From Lentinus brumalis (Eukaryota; Basidiomycota; Agaricomycetes; Polyporales; Polyporaceae): a stretch of 41,374 nucleotides of DNA. This document shows, piece after piece, positions 21,203 to 30,726 of the stretch. A model generated the notes under the pieces. That model saw nothing but the letters and a program-made list of their open reading frames with translations. It searched no databases and had not been told where the DNA came from. The stretch spans positions 1 through 41,374 of the forward strand of contig MARA01000091.1 in NCBI GenBank assembly GCA_001792895.1. The letters are read 5' to 3'. Position numbers and translations under genes: made by a program. How positions within the stretch are numbered: position 1 is the stretch's first letter; the number at the start of each line of letters is the position of its first letter.

Positions 21203-21427
21203 ATGGATCTGAGGGATCTGTATGATGGCCTTCATGTAATTGCGAAGATGAGGACACCAAGTCCTGCATTTGACTTGAGAATATTTACGGAGGTATATGT
21301 TCATTGCTCACCTGATATGGTGCATGCACCGGTATTTCAGAATTGGTATAGAGCACGTTGCCATCATTTAATGACCCGCCAACAGACAGCGTGGTATTAT
21401 CGATGGCCAACCGTGGGTCTATACTGA
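21203..21427 (+). CDS. Small coding-like fragment
   Basis: MDLRDLYDGLHVIAKMRT...FDLRIFTE (21203-21292), a 48-nt GTATAT..CAG intron, then NWYRARCHHLMTRQQ...(21341-21427). The intron is also open in frame, so splicing is not proven. No domain recognised; it may be a relic of a larger gene. Confidence 0.3.
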   Translation: MDLRDLYDGLHVIAKMRTPSPAFDLRIFTEVYVHCSPDMVHAPVFQNWYRARCHHLMTRQQTAWYYRWPTVGLY

Positions 21428-21756
21428 AATTGCCGAACAAGTTGCTCTGTAGTAGCATTAATAATCAGCTCGACACAACAGGCACAGCTTATATCAAATT
21501 AACCTCAGGCTTGTAAAGTTCATTGTCGGGCGCTGCGAGGATATGCCACCAGTGTAATTCCCGTGCGGATAACTTTGTTTCTGGTGATGTGAACACTGGA
21601 GCATCCAGATCTGCCATGAGCGGCACTATATCCTTGAAAGAGGCACAGGTATGATGATGTGGTGGCTGGCACTACCGGAACTGATCACAGAGACATCATG
21701 AAATGTGATGGGCAAATGACAACTCCTCCTCTTGAAGGGCTGACAAATGCGTGATT

Positions 21757-22365
21757 TCTAAAAAGAATGGGACGTGGGGTTAGCTGAGCCCGTGGCTCTC
21801 ACATGGATGCCACGTTGGCCGCGTGGCTCCCATGTGCGCCCCCGAGCTTGCAAGCGCCAAAGGGTCTGTGCCAAGCTTGTGAGGCGCCCTGGGTGTCGGG
21901 CCGAGCCTGCAAGGCCTCCCAGCCCTGACTACAGTCTATGTTGCACCGAGTTCCACGAGGTGCAAGCACGTTGTCGAGAACTTGAGTAAGCTGAGAAATC
22001 CACTTATATGATATCTTCTGGCATTACGCTGTATGCCAACTGTATGTACGAGCCAAAGGCAAAGCAGCCCAGCCACTCAAGTAGTGATGAGCGACAGGCT
22101 CACCACGTCCGAGGCAAAGCCATGGGTACGATACTATCTAAAAAGAATGGGACGTGGGGGTTAGCCAAGCCCGTGGCAAACATGTGAGGCTGACATGGAC
22201 GCCACATTGGCTGCATGGCTCCCATGTGCGCTGCCGAGCTTGCGAGGTGGCGTGGGGTCTGTGCCAAGCTTGCAAGGCACCCTGGGTGTTGGGTCGAGCC
22301 TGCGAGGCCTCCTATCAACTGTCTTGCGCCGAGTTCCGCGAGGCGCAATCGGGTTGTCCAGCACT
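21757..22365 (+). repeat. Diverged direct duplication, ~230-bp units, period ~380 bp
   Basis: Two copies begin with CTAAAAAGAATGGGACGTGG (about 21758 and 22139) and run in parallel through GGCTCCCATGTGCGC, GGTCTGTGCCAAGCTTG, GCACC/GCGCC..CCTGGGTGT and GAGTTCC(A/G)CGAGG. They are GC-rich and non-coding in every frame; probably two copies of an unnamed repeat. Confidence 0.85.
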
Positions 22366-23679
22366 ACAGCCAACGCGCTTAGCATGGGCCACAACGCGCA
22401 CGGGCACGGGTACGAGTATGGCCATGTGCACAGGTACAGGAACGAGCAAGACAATGCCTATGAGCCTCAGACCCACCACAACGTCAGGCCAACAGCCACG
22501 AGATGGGACAAAAAGTACTTAAATATGCAAGTACTTCCCTCATGCTCCCTGAGTGCGCTTCTCTCTGGACCAAAGGTGAAGCAACCAGGATACTTAAGTA
22601 GCGATGAGCCGGGATGAGCCGGGCCGAGCCTGAAACAGGCGAGCACGAGCAAGAGCGGCTTGTTGTCAGGCACCATGTAGGACACGGAGAGGAGACCACA
22701 GAGATAGTAGTAGATGGAACGGGTTCGAACTTATCGACTCGACGGCGGTAGGACTTCTTGACAGTGATGGCGGTACTTTTGATGGTGAGCACAGAGCGGA
22801 GGCGGTAGACTTAGAGCTGGACAGTGGGGAGAACGGAATCTGGCTTGCACACGACGCTACCGAAGGTACAAAGGCAAAGCTACCCTAACGACAGCACGCA
22901 AGCCTCGGAAAGCCTCCGCAAACGGTTCTGAGCCAATAGGGATGGACGGAGCCCCTTGCGCACGGACCTGCTGTCAGCCTTAACCACAGCCAACCAACCA
23001 ACGCGCGCGCCGAGCCCCGACCGCCTCGAAGCGCTGGCGACCGACGTTTGACCCAAGATGGTGGCGCGGAGCTCCAACTCCGGCGATAACCACCTCGGCC
23101 AATTGCCTGGCGTGAATGACGCTCCAGAACCCCTCCGACCATGCGTCCGTGACCGAGACTGCGTACGAGGCCTCGGAACTGCGGCTGGATGCCTTGTCGG
23201 GGACGTGAACGGTCTGACAGGCCACCGCTCGGTTCGGACGGGCTGCAGACTGCGCTGTCCGACCTGCCCGAGGGTTCGGACGGTAGGAGAGGTGACGGAG
23301 CGATAGGGAAGGAGGACGGTGCTGTGATGAACGTACTGGCCGCTGTAGAACGACCGAGGGTACTGGGCTCGCTCCGGTGGAACCTCCGGAAGGACACAAA
23401 TTCCGTGCATAGACGTGTCCGATACCTATCAGCGGTAAGAATGGCGGTCATCTGGATGCACAGATATTGTAGTTGCCTTCGACCAGTTGCACAACACGGT
23501 GTTCGCTGGCACTGGGCTTTTTGTCCATGTTGGGGGAAGGGAGGCAAAGAGGCGGGTGAAGGAGGAATGGGGACAGGTAGGGTGCCTTCAGGCGTCTGGT
23601 TGCAACTGTGAACTTTTGCACACCAGAGACTAAGAGAGGAGTCGAACTGTCAATCTCACCATACAAGCAATTTAAAGCA
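22366..23679. other. GC-rich intergenic stretch, no supported gene
   Basis: Frames of 140-220 codons on both strands between 22,880 and 23,610 arise from GC-rich sequence with few stops. They lack domains and splice logic. Confidence 0.35.
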
Positions 23680-24311
23680 TCATCCACGAATGGTTGCTGT
23701 ATCTTCCTCGTCATCAGATGCTACACGCATTATATATGGTCAGTCTGCAAAGATGACCATATCAACTGAAACATACCTGGGGATACAACAATGCTTGGCA
23801 TGTCCACTGTGATGGACTCAGCACTCCGATGATATGCTCGTTGCATGTGACTGTTCAGTGGTCCTTCCGGTGGTACATATATATCTTTGAGTGCAACATC
23901 CAGTACACCGGGAGACACACCAGACAGTCGGCAGAACCTAAACCACTCTCGTGTACTTAGTTGTCCAGGAGCATGTACATCTTCTGGCAACATTACCCAC
24001 ACAAGGGGCACGCAGAGTGAAAAAGGTCCCATCGATGCATAACGAGGACACATCCGGAACACCGCCCATCCTGCACCAATGACAGAGAGTTCACCCACAG
24101 TAGCAATTATGGGCACTGTGGAGGATCTCCGTGGCATGATGCATATGTCCATACCAACAAATATAGGATCCAATGGTCTCTGATAGACCAACCACACCCG
24201 CTTCAATGCTATGCGGAGCTGAGATGCTTCGACGGGAAATAGTGCACAGGAGGGTCGCCGTTCAAAGCAGACATGGCTTGGAGGAAATTCTGCGATGCGA
24301 AGAGTTGGCAT
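23680..24311 (-). CDS. Uncharacterised 191-aa protein, two exons
   Basis: The main exon (24311-23777) reads MPTLRIAEFPPSHVCFERRP, LKRVWLVYQRPLDPIFVGMD, AGWAVFRMCPRYASMGPF and VWVMLPEDVHAPGQLSTREW. A 56-nt intron follows (23776-23721, GTATGT..TAG, with an ACTGACC branch-like site), then a short acidic tail (SDDEEDTATIRG, stop at 23682-23680). This gives 192 codons with stop. No domain recognised. A long frame without low complexity supports real coding; more 5' exons cannot be excluded. Confidence 0.5.
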
Positions 24312-24540
24312 AAGAACTGTTGAGGGGTAGACCTGGTCGCAGTGCCAATGAGGTGGGGATGATGAATAGAAGAGTCGACAACACCTGACTTATATCCCTT
24401 TGTGCATAGACGCTGATGTAAAATATGTAAAATGACGTCAATTGCGGTCAATTGCGCTATGGGCTTCAATCAATTCTTAAGGTGATCGCAAACGTGCGGT
24501 GGTCGGACAAGAGACTATTTTTTATATGTCATCCTCATGC

Positions 24541-24870
24541 AGAGCCGCGGCTCATCTCAAAAGCCGCGGCTACGGCTCAGCCTGGGGAACCATGGCCTGC
24601 TTAAACCTCAGACCAGGCTCTCCAGGATGGCTTAGGCTCAGCTCAAGCTTGACTCGGCCTGAGCTGGAGCCTAATGGAATGCTCACGACTCACTCTTTGC
24701 TTCTGCTCACCCTCGCACAGATCCACGCTGCATTCCATGCAGCAGCGTCTCGTTCCGGACTTCGTAACTCCGTAACTCGTCCGGACTTCAGATGGCGCAC
24801 GGTCTTAACAGCGGAATGTAAGATCAGGCGGATTATCCACGAATTACTCTGCACCGGCATTATCAAGCCC
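24541..24870. repeat. Block of GGCTC/GAGCC palindromes
   Basis: AGCCGCGGCT occurs twice near 24541-24570, CAAGCCCGGGCTTG near 24853-24867, and many GGCTCAGC/GAGCCTGG half-sites lie between. The layout (mirror-like ends about 330 bp apart) suggests a decayed foldback or MITE-like element, but I see no target duplication. Confidence 0.4.
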
Positions 24871-25117
24871 GGGCTTGAGAGCCTGGCTCGAGCCTGAGGA
24901 GGTCATCAGCTCGCAGTACGAGAGCCTGACAACTCAAGACGGGCTATGGGACATCACCACTAAGTACTCATACGAACACCCGGACTGACGTCCAATGTGA
25001 GCAGCAATCAATGACAGCATTGACATTGATACCTGAAATCGATGCATGCACTGACACAGCAAATAAGGACCAATATCAACATCTGAGATTAGCACAGACG
25101 CTGAGGATCGGCATGCT

Positions 25118-25584
25118 GTGCTGGCGCTGGCACCATTGCAAGCGCTTGAATCTGAAGCGCTGATTATTAATACTGACTCGGTCCACCTGCTGCTCTTTGG
25201 TCTCTTGTCACCGCACCCTTGGACCCGACCCATAACTATGCAGCATCCATATCAACTATCAGTACAGCATGACATGATGCATCATTCAGCGTCAGAGTAT
25301 GCTTTGACTAAATATCATGCTGGTTCACTTCTGGCGTACGAGGTGATACCAACACCACCAAAGCCGCTCGATGCGACAGCGGTCAAACAACAGGTAATAC
25401 TGCCTGGGTCTGGCAAGGTAAGCAACTTGTAAATGTGACTTCAGGCCTTGCTCATACCTAGCTCCAGCTCACTGCTGGTCAACGGGCAGTTTACTACCTG
25501 GCCGACAGTACAGGATCCAGCTGGGGCACCTTGATTGTTGTAGAGCGCACTCTGAGTGGCAGTGAGCAGTTTTATTACTGTTGA
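25118..25584 (+). CDS. Uncharacterised spliced ORF, N-terminus unresolved
   Basis: An exon up to 25417 (IINTDSVHLLLFGLLSPHPW, YALTKYHAGSLLAYEVIPTP, VKQQVILPGSGK) joins by a 44-nt intron (GTAAGC..TAG) to 25462-25584 (LQLTAGQRAVYYLADSTGSS, WGTLIVVERTLSGSEQF, stop). The frame continues upstream of 25118 without a clear start, so an earlier exon is likely. The tail faintly resembles the GELIVMRR core. Function unknown. Confidence 0.4.
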
Positions 25585-25643
25585 TGTTTTCAATTTCCAT
25601 GCTCAAGTAATATATAGGTATACAATCACATGGAAAGCTATAC

Positions 25644-25940
25644 ATGCCTAACATACTGCAAGAGCATCTTGGCTACGACATCGCATATTTTGTACAACAA
25701 AGGACACCATCTGATTCGGAAGTCTATAGTACCCTGCGTATCCCGACTGACAAGTACGGGATGGGCTTGGGTGCTGTATCAAGCATGACACAACGCGGGG
25801 GAAAGCCTCGACATGCCATGTCAACCCTGATCCAGCTAGCCTTACTTGGTTCGCCGCGTCGATGCCTGTTGGGATACGAGATAGTGGCTATACTCATGGG
25901 TCACTTTCCGTATTACAGATCAGCAACTGAAGACTGGAAG
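25644..25940 (+). CDS. Degenerate forkhead-domain protein, first exon
   Basis: This exon has the layout of mushroom forkhead factors: an N-terminal lead NILQEHLGYDIAYFVQQRTP, then GGKPRHAMSTLIQLALLGSP and LGYEIVAILMGHFPYYRS, ending TEDWK at a GTGAGT donor (25941). In forkhead proteins the next residues would be the recognition helix N-S-[IV]-R-H-N-L-S-L. After the likely CAG acceptor at 25993 the reading is instead CSLFCTLYRQP, so the DNA-contacting helix is absent or mutated. I read it as a forkhead pseudogene or a strongly diverged copy. Confidence 0.55.
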
Positions 25941-26727
25941 GTGAGTAAATAGGTACATGCACTGGTGGTAGTATCCTGATACTGGTCGTGCAGTGTAGTT
26001 TATTCTGTACACTTTACCGGCAGCCATTTTTTTCGTCTCTCCCAGCCCCACCAGATCTACAACCAGCGGAACGTGTCTGGTTTATTTCCTATGGTATCCA
26101 TGGATTGTTCACGATGTAACAGGATTTTGAAGTGCGCTTGTTGTAACTCGAATGTTATGATGACATGTACATAGATGTGGGTAGCTGGTGCAGTGGTATG
26201 GTCTGACATTAATCTACTGGTCGCCTGTAGTAATATGTGCCATATCAAACCACGTCATCATGCAACCCAACCATCACTTTATAATCGCCGACCGGTTATG
26301 AAGTATACTTGTTGATTTGGGCCCCCAGTCAAGGCAAACCACACAGACATCAACAGCATGCCACGGAATCACACAACAACAGCAGCCTGACTTCGACGAC
26401 ACAGTCAGCCCAAGAATTTGATCCAACATCGATAGTTCGACTCCTGGCGATGCCAGGAGAATATTGCACTGTTATCGCAATCAACACTAACTGGGTTGAC
26501 GGGTAAATTCACAAGTTCTTCACGCATATTAGCCAAGTCCGAAGGGGTGAATTCCGCACGCATACATATTACCCGAAAAACTTGGCGGAACATACAAGAT
26601 AGACGGCAGACCGATCGCGAAGCCGATATCACTACGTATGCAGGACCTCGAGGCCTCGAAGACGACGCAGGCAAGAATGGTATACACACAAAGTACAGAA
26701 ATCTGGGCGCGAGTGCACGACATCCTC
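25941..26727. other. No supported gene
   Basis: May hold the decayed 3' part of the forkhead gene. Other frames are short and show no domain. Confidence 0.35.
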
Positions 26728-28023
26728 TTACATCACATGCTCAATGTTGTCCTGCTCATCAATTTCCGCACCGTCAAACGCGACTTCACGCTCATCGTCG
26801 AGGTCCTCCATCTTGTAGGTGTCGATAGAGATCTCACCTACACCGCGCTGGTCATCATCGTCCTCAGCCGGCTCCGAATCGTCATCGATGGTTCCTTGTT
26901 GATCGAGAGCAGCGTACTTGAAGTCGGCGAGCATACCACGGTCTGCCACGCGCCACCACTTGCGCACCTCAACCATGAAGGACTCGCCCGCACTGTAAAA
27001 ACTGATGAGCAGACTGGACATCAATTGAGAGTTGACTTACCTCTCGCGCTCCCGGAGGGCGACCAAAGATGGCATGTCAAAACCCCAGTCCAGTACGGCC
27101 GGAACACGGTTGCGTGTCAGTCGGTCAGTCGCGTCGACCAGACTGAGTTCCACGTTGGCCGCGTCGCGCAGAAGGGTGATGTGGCACTGCAGGATAACGG
27201 CTACAAGTGAGTTGACGATGAAGGGAAGGAATCGGGGCTGCGCGGTCCTGTGGCCGAGACGTGTACGACACTTGCATCGCAGGACGGACATTCGATGATT
27301 GACCCCCAACTGTCTTCGTCGATATTCTTGAGCGCCCATGAGATGAGGCAAAGTGCACAAAAGGTGTGCCGACACTCCAGGGTGTTCAGCGTATAAGGGG
27401 ACGCACTGTAAATGTGCTGTGTCAGACCAGTAACATCTTACACAACAACACATCACGAACATGATATTCGTACACCTGTCAGGACGGACATCAGTTCTTC
27501 TCCCAAGGGTCGATGAACGGTGAATGAGCGTACAGTGTGCAAACGAACTTATCGTAAACTTCAGTCAGAACCCACTGCACGTCCATCGAGGGGCGCAGAC
27601 TGGAGGCTGCTGCTGTCGCGGGAGCGGTGTTTGCTTGAGGGGTGGCTTCCGCGATCGACTGCACAGAGGTCTTGTCATGTTTGATAGTATGATGCTCGCC
27701 AGACACAACTACCTCATCCTCACGCGGTTCAAAAGCCTCCTCCGCCTCGGGGAGACCGACTTCAACCGTCATCACACACACCGCCTTCACCTCTGAGTCA
27801 CGGCTGCAGGAGCCACCCACCGCTCCAGAGCCCTCCTCGGGAACCACGACCTCCTCCTGACGGGACCTCCTACGCTGCGAAGCAAGCTTCTGTGCCAGAC
27901 GGGCTGTGTATTCTCGTTCTGTAAGAGAGAACGTAATGGGCATAAGTAGTCAACTGACGCACCTCTCTTCACCCTGATATCAACGCCTCGTCTCCCAGTC
28001 ATCTCGGCCTTGATATGTGGCAT
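26728..28023 (-). CDS. RING-finger protein, six exons (339 aa)
   Basis: Exons 28023-27963, 27918-27534, 27475-27452, 27405-27267, 27186-27041 and 26992-26728 give 340 codons with stop. The introns are 44-80 nt. The N-terminus is basic and coiled (EYTARLAQKLASQRRRSR), followed by an acidic, Ala-rich region. The RING is spread over three exons: FVCTLC closing exon 2 and opening exon 3, TNIMFVIASPYTL across the 24-nt microexon junction, then CRHTFCALCLISWALKN and IECPSC. This gives the C-x2-C, C-x-H-x2-C-x2-C, C-x2-C ligands of a C3HC4 E3 ubiquitin ligase. The tail is strongly acidic (EPAEDDDDQ, MEDLDDERE). The 27266-27187 intron is the least certain junction. A hairpin (28274-28303) lies about 250 nt upstream on the same strand. 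Confidence 0.7.
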
Positions 28024-28273
28024 TGTTCCCCAAGTTGAAGCGCCAAGGGTGGTAGTTGTTGCTTGGTGGTGAGGGTGGTAACGAGAAACGAGTTGAGCTC
28101 AGACGACAACCAATGAGCAATTATGAAGGTCCGCATGCAGTCGAACATCACAACAAGACTGATTCGGAAGCATACGGCTGACTCACCCGATTGAACAGCA
28201 CGACAAAGTGTGGACCGGGGGGAGGCCACCACAAACCACAGTATGGAGAAGCCGCGTACAGAACATGTCGCCA

Positions 28274-28303
28274 TCTTGTACGAGGGAATAGCCCCGCACA
28301 AGA
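28274..28303 (-). other. Covarying hairpin, copy 1
   Basis: On the minus strand, TCTTGTGCGGGG and the partner CCCTCGTACAAGA fold into a 12-bp stem that is fully paired if two G-U wobbles are allowed, with loop CTATTC. On the plus strand the same positions would be A-C mismatches, so the minus-strand RNA is the form that pairs best. It points towards the RING gene start, 251 nt away. Confidence 0.75.
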
Positions 28304-28507
28304 CCAGAGGAAGCAAGAGTTTGTCAAAGTGCAGGTTCAAGTCTGAAAGCAATCTGAGACGTCCGAGATTCGCGGAAGTGCGAGAGCACCGCCACAGACG
28401 CCACAATGTCAATACAGGCAAATAACGCGTCGAAATGTTGCCAAGTCCACTCCTGCCTGTAAGTTGTACTCTAGAGCTTCGACACCGATCCTCACCATAT
28501 CTCTCTG

Positions 28508-28538
28508 GGTTGCGTGGGGCTATTCCCTCGCGCAAACC
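28508..28538 (+). other. Covarying hairpin, copy 2
   Basis: On the plus strand, GGTTGCGTGGGG pairs with CCTCGCGCAAACC (one bulged A, two G-U) around a CTATT loop. It points towards the 28751 gene start, 212 nt away. Together with copy 1 it forms a head-to-head pair about 205 bp apart. Confidence 0.75.
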
Positions 28539-30718
28539 GTTCAACGAGCTCCTGCTTGCCCTCTGTGTGACTACTGCTGCCCTCCTGGACCTGCGCTGTC
28601 AGATCGACTTGCACTACATCACCGCCGCGCCGCTAAAGAGCACTCGTCCCAACGTCCACTCCAACGCGTACGATTCTTGTACATTCTAATCAACATCTTT
28701 CGTTGACCATACATCCTCTAGCCTCTCCGCCTCCAAAGGATCACGCGAGCATGTCTGTGGCAGTATCTTCTCCGTGAGTACCCTCAGTGTTCAGTTCTCT
28801 TTGCGTGCTCAGTTCCTGTCCTGTAGGACTGCCGGGAGTATGCGTTTCTTCCAATTTGAAGGCCAACTATACACGGTCGTGAACCCTTCCGACCGCGAAT
28901 CTCTTCCGGGTATCCCAAACTCTGACCCGGAGCTCAACCTCTGTGGTCGTGAGCTTCGTCACGCCATCTGGCTGACCGAGCGCAATCCTGAACTCGCGTA
29001 CATGCTCACGCGGTATGATGCTGAGAGTGCGTTCCTCGCGCGCCTCTCCATAGACCCAAAGAACGTCCCGCTGGTCGCTCGGGGAATGGGTATGCGCTTG
29101 ACCCAAAAGTGCAAGAATCCTGGGGTAGACTCGAGCAACTTCTGCTCTACGTGAGCAATGTCCTCTTGAGAGCCACGAACAAGAGGCCGGAGGCGAAGTT
29201 TCCGTTTGACGCCTTCTGGCATGAACCGCTGGAATACGGTTACCGAAACATCCACCCACACGACGTTGCTGCGCGACGCGCCATTGGCAAATCCCTCGAC
29301 GCGCTTCGTGCACTCCTCGCGCGCACATCGCTCTCCATTGCCCTCACCGACCCCGATGCCAATGTCAGCCCTCCGCTGTGGGTGTCTGTCCTTATACACG
29401 AGCGGGTCCCCGACGCTTATATTGATCTTCTCCGTCAGTCTGTTGTGGCTGATTTCTCTCCTGGGATGCGCGTGGGCGCGTACATCAATCCATCTCTGCA
29501 TGGCAATGGCACGCGCTGGGTCGACCACCTCCCACGATGTTCCGCGCCAAGGTCCCCACCTATATCGCATGGCCACCACAGCCGGCGATACCCGCAATCA
29601 TCCGGCGGTACCCCTTCCTCCAGCCCATGCTCCCTGTCATACAGGAGGTAGTCGTGGTCCCCCATAACGCGGATGGCACGTGGAAACCATTCTTCTGCTG
29701 GAGCAGCCTCCGCGGCCCTGATTCTGCGGCGCCGCGTGATCTTGTGCAGCAGCCGCTGAGCCCGCCCCATGGTCATCGTCAACTGCCTGGAGAGAGCTTC
29801 TATGCCTTCGTTGCACGCCGGGAGGCTCAGCACCGCAAGGACGAAGCCACCGAAACTCCCACTGCCCGTGCTGCACGGCAGGAGCGCGAAGCGAGAGCCT
29901 CGTCCTTCGCAAAGCCCACTCCAGCCTCGCGGACGACGGTGTACCTCTGGATGACTGTTGGCGAGAAGGAGGGACACTGTGCCGTGGATGAGTGGCTGGA
30001 GCTGGAATACCGCGAGCTCATTGGCCGCCAGCGCCTCGTCGAAATATGGCCAATGTACTCCAACCGTCAGAAGCGCTATGATGCTTGGCATAACGAATGG
30101 GACATATACCCTCCGCTGGCCATGGACGACACGCACCCTGGCGACTATGACGATGAAGAGGAGAGCGTCTACGACGAGCCCGGACAGAGCTTGCAGCTTG
30201 CAAGTCCCACTCCCCGACCGACTGTCACCAGTGCTCAGCCGCATGAGGACAAGGAAAAGGAGGAGGAACATCGACGTTTGCAGTTATTCCAAGTCGAGTT
30301 GCGGTTACAGTATAACCACGACAACACGGACTTTGTGGCGTTCACCCCTCCCCTAGCGGAAGTCGTTCGGAAACGGTATGGGCTCGTGGCAATATATGCT
30401 CCTGATTTGAGACTGTCCTGGGACGAGTATGATGCTGCTGCCCTACGGAAGATCACGGGCTACACTGTCACAGACCTCCCCGACAACAGCTCCTTCGTCA
30501 AGCCCCTCTCGGCCTTTGTCAAGTCTTTCGACGACAACCCCAACAAGCCCGCCGCCAACACATACCTCTGGGACCTTGATCCGTCGAACCGCGAGTCGTT
30601 GCTTGGGATCAGCTACGAACACCCCTTCATTCGTCTGCGCAGGGTCGTTCTGAACGGCAGCGACTGGTACCACATCTCCTATAAGACGGAAGACGATCAG
30701 GTCGCCTGGTGGTACCTT

Positions 30719-30726
30719 AGGGCCCT
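30719..30726 (+). repeat. Target-site duplication, left (AGGGCCCT)
   Basis: Eight host bases directly before the element; identical to 34445-34452. Eight bp is the hAT signature. Confidence 0.92.

Noticed and set aside
27491..27943. Independent 150-aa gene ending ...DPWEKN
   Set aside because: Splicing before that stop builds a complete RING finger with the downstream exons.
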